Source: Ochotona curzoniae (taxonomy: Eukaryota; Chordata; Mammalia; Lagomorpha; Ochotonidae). Taken from it: 64,000 nt of DNA. The position numbers and the translations under genes are program-made. Location: NCBI RefSeq assembly GCF_017591425.1, contig NW_024465777.1, forward strand, positions 310,001 through 374,000, read 5' to 3'. The notes beneath the pieces are model-generated. The model had not been told where the DNA came from. It saw only the letters and a list, made by a program, of their open reading frames with translations, and searched no databases. Positions within the stretch are counted from its first letter, which is position 1; every line of letters starts with the position of its first letter. Below are positions 37,890 through 48,447 of this stretch, piece after piece.

Positions 37890-38420
37890 AAACACGTTCT
37901 TGGGATCAATTCCTGCCAGTGGGCCCCCAGACTATGGAGGGGATTAGGCAACAGTGTTCTTTGGCTGCAGAACTACTGGAGACAGTTTGATTGAACAAAT
38001 CCATTTATTGAAAGCAAATACAGATTTATATAGAATAGAAAAAGGGGAATGCAGAAGGACAGTCCTGGGATAGTTCTCCCACTCAATAATGATATTGTAA
38101 CTTGCTAGTAGGCAGGCCTAACTCTGTACCCTCTAACCAAGTTATGGGTCACTTTCCTTACTCACAGTTAGAAGCTGTGCCTCAGATCACAGGCAGGTAC
38201 ACTGTGACTCACGTGAGCACAACAGTTAGCACATAGACTGAAAGCTATTCATCATAAGTGGCTGGCAAATAGGTTGTGGGTCACATTTGACTTCTTAGAG
38301 TTGCTTATCAGGGAAGTCCAAGCACAGCTTATCCAAGGACAGAGAAGAGAGACCAGAGTGCAGCCCACCACTCTCACTGCATGCCCAGTGAACAGGTCAG
38401 GCTGAAGTTTCAGTTAGCCT
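37890..38420 (-). mobile_element. Probable ERV LTR
   Basis: Read leftward there is a TATA-like TCTATATAAATC (about 38020-38035), then an AATAAA (about 38003-38008), then a short downstream part. That order fits U3-R-U5. Ends not defined, and no internal retroviral sequence adjoins it. A poly-CA tract lies just outside near 37809-37823. Confidence 0.45.
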
Positions 38421-40540
38421 AGACTACTGTCAGGGTTTCCTTGGGAACAAGGTGTGCCATGTGTCTGTGACTTCCCACATAGGCAAAGCAGGCAGAGATC
38501 CTGGGGAAATCTCCCACAGGCAGAAGAAAAATAGACACAGTTGAGCCTCTGAATTCATTTCCTCCCTGAACTCCACAGAATGAAGCCATGGCCCTAGCGA
38601 GGACAAATACCAATCTCTCTAAGTATTCATGTGCTCCATTGTCCCCTTCCTTTGACCGTCCAAAGTGCTACTGCTACAGTGCCTCCTGATTCTACTTCCA
38701 CTTTGAGTCCCAGCTACTCAGCTTCCAAAGCAGCACCTTTTTAATTGGCCTAGAAATGTAGTAGATATTTTGCAGATTTGTGGTATCCTACCACCTGTGA
38801 GAGAGGCAAGGGTGGAGTTCCAGACACGTGGTTTCTGCTTGCCCCATTTCTGGCTGTTTTGGCCATTTGGGGAATAAAACAGTTGATAAAAGATACGTGT
38901 GTGTGTGTGTGAGCACAAATGTGTGTGTTATTTCTGTCTCTCTGTCACTCTGCTTTGTAAATGCATTTACAAATAAATGAATTTTTAACATATTTTGTAT
39001 AAGGAGAGAAATACATCCATGTCTTACATCTGGATTACAACTTTTCCCAGCATCTTCTGACTAAATATTCTATTTCTGTAAACTGTATTAGCTTCCGCCT
39101 GTTGGGAGCAAATGTGCAGTATTTGTCTGTGTGTTTCTGCCTTGTTCCATGTCACACAGTGTCCTCCAGGTACCGCTGTGTTGTTGCAGTGGCAAGATCT
39201 CATTGTGGGAACAGACTCTCCTGAGAACTTGAAGTGACAGAAAGGATGACCCCAAGGTTCAGGAAAGGGCACAGTGATTTAACTCAGTGCTTCATGCTCT
39301 TAATCTCTATTCATACCCAAGGCTTCCATTATGTAGGACATGGACACCCTTCTCTGTGGTATCTGCTTCCATTATAAGACTCCCATACCCACACCAATAA
39401 ACTCCATAGTTAGGTGAATTTGAAAAGCTGAGCAGCTTCAGGCTCTTGACCAAAGAGTCTAGTGTTTGTTTCTTCCTTGTACACATGATATGGTTCCTGA
39501 TATTCCCCTGAAGCGTGCGTGTGTGGTCGGGGAAAGGGGGATGTGATTTTTTCCTGTTCTTTCCCTCTCTCTGCAATCCTTCCTTTTTAATACATAAATA
39601 AGTGAATCTTAATAAGTAAAGACAGGAGTAGGATGCAGTAGGAAGGGCACTGGTGGAATCTGGAGTTCCTGGTTCCAGGATCAGTTGTGACCTTGAGCTG
39701 CTCTATTCCCTTGAGCAAGCCATAGCCTGTCTCTGGGACACACAATCTCTGCCAGGCTTCCCAAGATAAAATTTTACTTAAAAATGTAAATTACTTCAAT
39801 TAATGCATGTGTGTTTACCAGGCCTGGTATATTTCCATGTCTGATTTCCCCACCTGCAAAGTATGTTTAATAATATCATTACATAAGATTCTCTCACTGG
39901 ATGCACTCTGTCCCATTTTGTGGCTAACAGAGGGTACAATACTTCTCAAAAAATGTTCTGATTATCCACCCCTGCCTGATCTCGACCTATCAGGGGGCTT
40001 GCAATGCCCTTGAGTGAAGTCGGATTCATGTCACACAGTAAAAGGGAAAGAAAGTAAATCTAGCTTCATCAAGCCCCACGTCTGGGCGCTTCTTGTGGGA
40101 AAACCGCTCCTGCTAAATTCAGAGCTTGTGAAGGGTGTATGTATCAGTGGGAAAGAAGAGAAGAAGAGACATGGATCACTACGGCATGATGCTCATAATG
40201 GACGACTCAAAAAAGCTGCCTTCTTTATTTATGCAGAAATCATAACAAGCTTGTGCACAACATCCAGTTGTTTCATTTTTATTTCATGGTTAAAAGAGTG
40301 GTTACAAAAATAATTCTAAAAAGCATTATTATTTTATTTTACTTCAAATAAAACATCTTCAGCAAACCATTACTCATTCAAACCTGCAGTCAGCTGGCTG
40401 AAGCCAGGGACTCCACAGTTAGCAGCACATGAGTTTACAGAGTGACAGGTCGTTTACTATATCCCAAATCAATTTTCACTAAACCTAAATTAATACTAGT
40501 TAAAATATCAAGAATACAAAATTAAAAAGAAAGCTCCCAA
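38420..40540. other. Intergenic, SINE and old repeat debris
   Basis: A degenerate CSINE-like segment at about 38640-38990 contains a GT tract (38895-38912). An old repeat resembling L1 3' sequence lies near 39100-39240, and a similar one near 58450-58520. No exon recognised; the frame at 40014-40313 has no recognisable domain. Confidence 0.5.
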
Positions 40541-40740
40541 TGAAACTGTTGGAAATGTATAGACAACGGGATGCCAGACTGTCTGACACTGTACCAGCAA
40601 TATCAGGGCACTTTTAAATAAGAGACTGAATTATGACTCCTTATGAAGGATTATACTACTGTAGCAACATGGGGAAAATCTGTCGGGGGTGGAAGTTTGG
40701 GGGAATCCAAAATAAAATGTAAAAAAAATTTTTTTTAATC
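40540..40740 (+). mobile_element. L1 3' end, heavily 5'-truncated
   Basis: About 200 bp matching the 3' UTR end of the full L1 (16970-17188), including GAAACTGTTGGA at its start and an A-rich end. It lies immediately left of the full-length HAL1-like element. Confidence 0.85.
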
Positions 40741-40803
40741 TTTAAATAAAAAGGAAGCTTATAAATGAAAGGAGCTTATACAGGCATATATCATAGATTC
40801 TTT

Positions 40804-43800
40804 TTTTTCTAAGTAGCTTTATTTATTTATGCATTTATTTATTTTATTTATTTTATTTTTTTACATTTTATTGTTATTGCAATCATTTTATGATACAGTT
40901 CCATATTCCCTTATCCCCTCCCTAATTCCCTTCCCCCTCCCCCAGTTCCTCCATATCATGACTAACACATAGTTCTTCATACTCAGTCATATGTTCATCA
41001 TCGCGGGCATGGACAATGGCAGAGAGTCCAGAATCCTATTGTTAAAATATAATATAAACAGTTTCATTGTAAGTCCATCTTTGTCTGGAAATAGAAATGC
41101 ATACCACACTGCATCCTCACATCTGGTTGTTAGTCTCCATTACATAACTACTGTACATTCCCTTAAATGAAAAGTCATGATACAAAATCAACAATAGAAA
41201 GAAAAATAGAAATTCACAATGCCATGAAGTTAAATGGCATGTTACTAGATATGACAGTCTCCATTACACAACTACTTTACCTTCCCTTAAATGAAGAGCC
41301 ACAAAACAAAATCAACATCAGAGAGAAAAAGGAAATTAACAACACCAAGAAGTTAACAACATGCTATTAAATGTCCAACGTGTAGCTGAAGAAGTGAAAA
41401 TCAAGAACCTTCTTGAAGAAAATGATGCCACTGCATGATCTACGAGTCATTGAATGATCCAATCAGAAGAAAGTGTCCCGAAGAGATGAAACTAACAGAA
41501 AACAACAAAACCCATGTGATAGAGTCTCTGCTAATCTTTTTTGGAGTGTGTCTCCTCCCGACAATAAACAGATGGGTTTTGTTTTTTAATCCAGTCTACT
41601 AATCTATGATGTTTGATTGAGCTTAAGCAATTTACATTCAGAGTTAAATATACATAGGTGGTACTTTGGTCCTGTCATTTTAGCAATGGGTTGTTCATTG
41701 GTTTAGTCTTCTGTTGTCATTCTACTGGGATGTTCTTCCTGTTTGCCTTTGGTTTTGTTTGGTGCTATTCCTCTTCTCTGTCAAGAGAACATCTTGAAGT
41801 ATCATTTGTAGGGCAGGTTTGGAAGAGGCAAATTCTTTTAGCTTTTCTTTACTCTGGAAGAATTTTATTTCATTTTCAAAGATGAAAGAAAGCTTTGCTG
41901 GGTATGTTATCCTAGGCCGGCAATTTTTTTCTTTTAGAATCTGGAATATGTCACTCCATTCTCTTCTTGCCTGTAGAGGTTCCTGTGAGAGATCTCCTGT
42001 GAGCTTAATTGGCATTCCTTTATATGTCAATTGATTTTTTCACGTGCACATTTAAGGATCTTTTCCTTATGTTCAATTGAAGAGAGTTTGATTATCATAT
42101 GTCTTGGTGAAGATCGCTTTTGATCAAGCCTGTTGGGAGTTCTGTGTCCCTCCTGGATCTTGTTTCCCAATTCTTTCTCCAGATTAGGGAAATTTTCCTT
42201 TATTATTTCATTAAATACACTTGCAAACTCAGCTTCTCTTTCTGCACCTTCCAGGACTCCCATAACTCTTATATTTGGCCTCTTAATAGTGTCTTTCAAT
42301 TCTTGAATACTTTTTTTGGCCTGATCCAGCTCTGCTTCCAGCTTTTTCTTTGCTTTCCCCTGGTGACAGGAGATATCTGCCAATTCTGAGGTTTTTTCTT
42401 CTGCTTGCTTCATTCTAGTTTGGAGACTCTCCGCTGTACTTGTAATTTGCTCTACTGTGTTCTTAATTTCTGATATACCAGCCTTGATTTGCTTTACTGC
42501 TTCCTTAAATTCTTTGAACTCTTGCATGAGCTTCTCATTTTTGATCAGAATCTTTAAAATGAGTCTTATGGATTCTGTGTTCCCCATTTTCTCAATGCCT
42601 TCCTCAGTTAGCTCTGAGGTTGGCATAGGGTTTTGCTCCTTTGCAGGGGAATGCTCAGTAATATTCATTGTGCCTTTGTCTCTTCTTTTGCTCTTGATCA
42701 TTGTACTTCTGGTTAGCAGAGTCTTCTTCTTGGGGCAGGTTTCTAAGCTGTGTCACCCACCAGTCTACAATGCGATTTTACTTATTGCAGTTGGCACACA
42801 ACTTTTTGCTTGCAGCCACTTGTGCCACAACCTCCAGCAAGTTCCAGATCTGGGTTCTTATGTCAGATATCCACCGTGGTCTCCACAGCCCCAGCTCTTG
42901 GCTCACCACTCTCCACCTCCTCTGATACCGTGCTGAGGCTGAACCGTTGTCTCTGCAACCTTTCTCCCACTTCCAGTTGGAGTGGGTTCCAGGATTAGAG
43001 AGACACCAAGTGTCTTATCTAGTTAGGTTGTTGGTGGCACTGATCTTGTTGGAACTTGTTGGACGTTAGATCTGGGTGCCACACGGACCTATTTTGACCG
43101 GTACAATGTTACAGTCGGTATTATTTTCCTGTGAGACCGCAACAAGCTCTCGCGAGCTCAGCACATGTGCTGTTCAATGTTGTCCCCTGCAGTCCCAAAG
43201 CTATTGCCACAATGTACAAAATGGCGCCCAACGTGCTACCACAAGAGTTCTTGATTGCTGGCCGTCGATCCGAGGGCTACCCAGACATGCCCCAGATGGA
43301 ACCCGTAGAATGCCACGTCGTTGCAGTTCGCCGAGTCAGAAATGAGCGCCTTCCGCACTCAGAGCATGCTCAGTCCTTTCCCGTGCCCTTTTCTCCTTAC
43401 GTAAAATGGCGCCCAATTCAGCTCTAGGGGGCTGACTGGGCTATGAAATTCACTCTGTTCTCACACTGCCTGAGATTTGCTGCTCTGTCTCTGCTCCTGG
43501 TCAAATCAAATGGACCAGCAGGATGGACAGTACTTTGTCTGGGTTCACCTCCCAAGCTCCCAGTGAAAGTCCCTTCCCACCTGGCTGCTGGTGGAGTTCC
43601 GGCTGCTGGTGGAGTTCAGATCGCCGTGTTGGAGTATCGTTCACTGCAACACCACACTGCTGTGCCGGCTGCTCTCCTGTGTCTGTCAGTCTCCAGGTAC
43701 CCCTCTGCTGTTGTTCTGTCCTTTCCTATTTCCTGAAATATGTCCTCTCTGCTTCATCCTGATTAAATGTTTCTCCATCTGATTCAACGTGTCCTTACCC

Positions 43801-43824
43801 TATTCCGCCATCTTGATTTTCTCC
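40804..43824 (-). mobile_element. Full-length HAL1-like L1 derivative (3.0 kb) with 15-bp target-site duplication
   Basis: Flanked by TATCATAGATTCTTT at 40789-40803 and 43825-43839. Read leftward it starts GGAGAAAATCAAGATGGCGG (L1 start with a YY1-like motif), followed by a CpG-containing 5' UTR (to about 42710), ORF1 (42701-41722 in two frames), and about 100-150 bases of ORF2. It then jumps straight into the 3' UTR and A-rich tail. Almost all of ORF2 is missing at the same junction as two other copies in this window. Mobilisation by full L1 machinery in trans is inferred. Confidence 0.92.
41722..42701 (-). pseudogene. ORF1 of HAL1-like element, one frameshift
   Basis: L1 ORF1p-type RNA-binding chaperone. 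The first frame (42701-42027, 224 codons) has a basic N-terminus, a long Glu/Lys coiled coil (about residues 60-135) and the RRM start (PNIRVMGV). The second (42030-41722, 102 codons) carries the C-terminal domain (REWSDIFQILKEKN). They overlap by four bases at an A-run, so a single-base slip separates them. This is the least damaged ORF1 in the window. Confidence 0.88.
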
Positions 43825-43839
43825 TATCATAGATTCTTT

Positions 43840-44980
43840 ATTAAACCTTATAATCAGTCCTATGCTAGGTACCATCTCCTTCACCTAGTACTGATTCAGT
43901 TATTTTTGTTTCTTTCGTTAAAGGGCAGTGAAAAGGGTCAGGACAACCCAGCCCTCAATAAATGGAGGGCCTTTACAAAAAACTTCTTTCTATCTTTTGA
44001 ACCTATTTTCACTCCCTAAATATAAGTGCCCATATAAGGTAGAAGTTTCAAACCATTTTCCTCTAGGGGCTCACAACATTTGTCTCTCATTAGAAGATGC
44101 CCCAAATACTTTTTATTTTATGTGGTGGGAAGTCAAAATACATTATTTCATGTGTTGTAACAGTTTGAGGCTGCATGGTAAACAAACTCTTTATATCTCC
44201 ATTATTACCATCTATTCCAAGATATTAACAAGCCATCTCTAATGGAGAGCATCATGCATCTTAGAGTAAGTTCCAGGTCAAAGGTGAGCACACAATAAAA
44301 CATTTGGGAACAATATAGGATCAATTGTGCTACTATATGGTTTTAGTTGTGTCTCATTGTCTTAAGTTACTGAAGATCCTTTTACCATAACACGTTTGAT
44401 AAAATCAGTTTCTGGTATTAAACCATTTACAAAAATCATTTCACATTTGCAGAAAAGCAACAACACCCTCAGGAGAATTCTCTGAAATATCAGAGAGGTG
44501 ATTGAATGTCCAAAGAATGGAGTGAGGCAGCAATGAGGTGATTAGAGAGACATTCTGCCAGGTCTTGCCATGCAGCCAGAAACTCCTCATAGCCTTGCTA
44601 ACTAAGGAAGGAGCTGTGCTCATCACACCTCCATGCATCTGCCCCAACCACATGACCCCTTGCACGGAGGGGTGTGGAGTATGTGGTGAGGGTCCTGTTC
44701 AAGGGATTCTGATTCCTGACTGAAACCAGTAGCCAGCGGGTGTCTGGGATGGAAGTATTGAGCCATTACTGCTGCTTCCTAGGGTGCATATTAGTGGGTA
44801 GTTGAATTGGGAACAAAGTCAAACACAGACCTGGGCAAATCAATATGGACTGTGGGTATTTCATGGGGCGACCTAACCATAACATCAAGGCCCACACCAA
44901 AACCCAGCACCTTGTTACAGCAGCTGTCACTGTGAGAAGGTTCATGGTCACCAAGCCTTATTTTAAAGGTCAGCCTCCCC
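43840..44980. other. Intergenic, nothing recognised
   Basis: No repeat, exon or RNA gene that I can name. It lies between the HAL1-like insertion and the CELA3 pseudogene. Confidence 0.5.
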
Positions 44981-44984
44981 AGTC

Positions 44985-46520
44985 CTCCCTAGGCAGAGGC
45001 TTCATTTTTAATTCCATCATTGACTTCCTGGGACTCTGGAAACTCCTGCTCTAGTCCCAGTGCTCACTGCTCAAAGACGGCTGTTGAGGGTCAGAGAGGT
45101 GAAGAGGCTTGCCTGGGCTCACAGAGCCTGTTTATCACACACCTATTTTTATTTGAGCTCCCTGTAAATGAGTATTGCTACTCCGCTTCTCTGTCCAGTC
45201 TTTCTATAACCCCTTCAGCTGCACGGTCAATGGTGAACATACAGAACCCTACAGCTGTCCCTGCCAAGTGGGAGCTTCACCTGCTGTACTGATCCCACCA
45301 GGGGCACTGGACTCTAGGCTTTGATGTCAGGGCCTATGATCTTGACCTCAAGGTTCTCTTTCAAGTCCCTGTGATTGTCTCCCAGTCCAGTAAGGCTGAG
45401 GCAGTGTGCATCACATTTAGGGTTATTGCTTCCGTTTACAAACGGGGATGTGTTCTGCTCTGTGCAGTCTCAGAACTTCACAGGTTTTGGGTGGAGCTTT
45501 GCACTTCCTACTCAGCGAGGGTTTCTAAGCGTTTTCTCTGGTCAGGTCCTTACTTGTTATAGAGGACAGAGGGATACACCGCCACCTGGTGGGGGTATGT
45601 GAGATGAACAATAATGCCGAGGGATGGTGAGAGTTGTGATGGGAGAACCTGAGGCCTCAGCATCGCCTGTCCCCAGGTGGTCACAGAGGGTTTATTTTTA
45701 TCGTCCATGAGAGCGTGACCACTACTCAAAGACTGCTTACATGTGCAGGAGCTGTGATGAAAGCCTTAGTTAATGGTTTAATGAGGAACTCCCATGAGGT
45801 AAATAATATTACCATTCCATTAGAGGGAGAAATGGAAGCTCAGAAAGGGCAGGCCACTCTCCCAGGTCACACAAGAAATAAGTGATAGGACTGGAAGTTG
45901 ACCCTTGTTCCATTTCACTCCAGAACCTGTGATGCTAATGATTGTTCTGACCTCTGAGATCATTGATTCATGTGCCATCTGTCCATGCTGATCCCATGCT
46001 GAGTTGAAGATTTTTCCTCCATCCACCTTTCTCCTCAGGCCTGTTTCTAGGATCTGAAAGCTGATTTGCAAGATAAAACTAGAGCTCTCTTATGAGGACA
46101 AGAAAAACAGGGGCCCAAGGAGCTAAGGGTGTATTCATGATGTAACCAACCCTTTTGCTTTGCCCAGGACTTGGGTTCTCAGACACAGGACTTTCAATGT
46201 GAAAACTAAGGCAAGCTCAGGACAAATGGACATGTAGATCTCTACCCACACACACAGGATAGAGTCCCCAGAGAACAATGGCTTTTCTATGCAGGCACAA
46301 CACACAGTGACACCTTCAGAGAACCTGTCCCCTCTTGGGAGGCTCATGGTGGAGTGGAAGGACCAGGGGTTTCTGCCTCCAATGACTGCCAGCAGAAAGA
46401 GCTCTGTGATCACTCATTCACTCAGTATTATTCATTCCTTATTTCAGAGGAGGGCTCTGAGAGAGAAGGACACGTAGGTCCTGCTCTGAAGTTGTTCATT
46501 ATTTAAAGAGAGACGCATAT
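44985..46520 (+). pseudogene. CELA3 pseudogene lacking the middle exons
   Basis: Aligns in order with three parts of the intact gene. 45013-45130 matches 32085-32205 (end of intron 1). About 45215-45275 matches exon 2, with GTCAATGGTG and AAGTGG still visible but frame lost. 45440-46000 matches 36630-37200 (intron 7 to exon 8), and 46020-46500 matches the 3' flank. Exons 3-7 and their introns, about 4 kb, are absent: the sequence passes from exon 2 flank to intron 7 near 45290-45440. No promoter or exon 1 precedes it. A relic of an older direct duplication. Confidence 0.82.
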
Positions 46521-47084
46521 TCAGAAACATTCAGTAAACACTGACCAACTCATGGCAGATTGGCCCATGGCAGGTTGGCCCATGGCAGGCTGGGGCTGGA
46601 AGTCTGTAGGTGAATGGGACAAAAAAAGAGTGGGCCCCTGGCTACTTTGCTTCTGATGCAACTCCCTTTAAATGGGTCTAGGAAATAGCAGAAAGTGGTT
46701 CATGCCCTTGGTGTTGTGGGCATTTGTGGAGTGAATCAGGTAGTGGAGATTTCTTCTTCCTAACTGTCCCTACCCCATTCTTTCACTTCCCTTTACTTTT
46801 TAAATCAATTGTGAAAATATATGAAAGATGTGTTTAGAAAGCAATACATCTTTGTCGTATATCAGTGTATGTGAGTTTTGCATTGATGGGAGTATTGTGG
46901 AAGTTCTGGGAACCATACAGGTGATGGTCATTCCATCCCAGAGAGACACACAGGGCTGGTGATAAGCAACTGCAGATGTAACCACAGTACAGCAGGACTG
47001 TAAAAACTGAATGTCTACTTCTTGCTGATGAGTCCGAGGAAGGGCCTTGGATATTTTACAGATAATTTTTGTTTTAGTTTATAA

Positions 47085-47405
47085 ACATTTATTAATTTTT
47101 ATTGGAAAGTCAGGTTCACAGAGAGCAGGAAGGACAGAAAGATTCTCCATCCGATGATTCACTCTCCGAGTGGCTGCAGCATCTGGAGCTGAGTTGATTC
47201 AAAACCAGGAGCTGGGAGCTTCCTTGTAGTCTCCCATGTGGGCGTAGGATCTCAAGGTCGCAGGCTGTACTCGACGGCTTTCCCAGGCCACAACCAGGAA
47301 GCTGAATGGGAACTGGGGCTGCCAGGACACAAACCCAAGCCATATTTGGAATCTCGGGTCATGCAAGACAAGGACTGTAGCCACTAGGCTACCACTTTGG
47401 GCCCT
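47085..47405 (-). repeat. Diverged CSINE
   Basis: Reverse-oriented SINE running from an A-rich tail complement at 47085 to a GGGCCC head near 47400. The middle blocks (CTCCCATGTGGG, TTTCCCAGGCCAC) are recognisable. A second partial copy lies at about 47605-47715 (-). Confidence 0.85.
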
Positions 47406-47729
47406 ATTTTCCAGGTATCTTCAGGATGAACTGAGCTGTAGTGCGTAAGTGTGAGCCCTAACTAGATTTCCATCCAGCCCTAGGCCTGGATTTTGAAGTG
47501 AAGTGCTCTTTTGTTAACCACAAGCACAGCTGGGAATCAGAAAATCTTGCCAAAAATTCCCAATATTTGATCAATAGTTCAATTCCCCTCTTTTTAGGAA
47601 AAAGATTAATTTTATTTTTATTTGAAAGGCAGAGTTACAGAGAGAAAGAGAGAAATGGTTTCCATCTGCTGGTTCACTTCCCCAAAACAACAATGTCTGA
47701 AGCTGAGCTGAGCTGAAGCCAGGTCACTA

Positions 47730-48106
47730 AGTCAATAAGATGGCAACTAACAGTCAAGGTCACTGGGTTACATGTGGTGAGCAAGATGGCAGCCAAGGAC
47801 AGAGCCTGGGTGTGAACCAGGGAGGGGTCACGTTGTTTCAAAGAAAAACTGATTGTCCAGGTCCATTTCGCTCACCTACCCCTGGCTTATGGGAGGTGGC
47901 TTCTGCAGTCATGCTCCTAGTAATTGGCCCCTAGTTTCTCTCCTCCTGGAATTCCTGAAATTCCTGGTCTGAGGCTATCCGTTACCCTATTAAGAATCTG
48001 TACTTCCCAAATAAATCAGAACTGCTTAGACAGATCCCCTGTCTGTTTGTCTCTTGCGCAGTGGGAGGCTGAGTGGCACGCAGCAGGTTCACCCCCTCTG
48101 GCAGAA
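47730..48106 (+). mobile_element. Class II ERV 5' LTR (approximate)
   Basis: Ends just before a tRNA-Lys-type primer binding site. It contains AATAAA at 48010-48015 followed by an R/U5-like stretch (GTCTGTTTGTCTCTTGCGCAG). The left end is blurred by a partial SINE, so the start is approximate. Confidence 0.65.
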
Positions 48107-48107
48107 C

Positions 48108-48125
48108 TGACGCCCAACATGGGGC
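48108..48125 (+). other. ERV primer binding site, tRNA-Lys type
   Basis: TGACGCCCAACATGGGGC differs at two positions, both G to A, from the tRNA-Lys1,2 primer binding site used by betaretrovirus-like (class II) elements. It sits directly after the LTR end. Confidence 0.75.
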
Positions 48126-48447
48126 ATGAAGGCTGGACCTTCTGGCCCCTCACTACACGACTCTGAAAGAGAAGTGAGGAACAGCTGGCAAATGGCTTCA
48201 GCGCAGCATCTTCCAAGAGAAACACATTGTTGGAGAAGTGATATCTGTTCAGGTGAGCCTCAAAGAAAAGAAGGTGACGTGAGGTACAGCATTCGTCCTC
48301 TCGAATGGGAATGTACCCTGCGGAAGTAACCCTTGGCACCGCGCATCTCTGCACAAATGTGGGGACCCCCCAGCCACAGCATAGCTACAGTTGAATCCCC
48401 TGACAGGTTGTAATGGAAGGGAGGTGTTAGGTGCCCCATTGGCTTCT

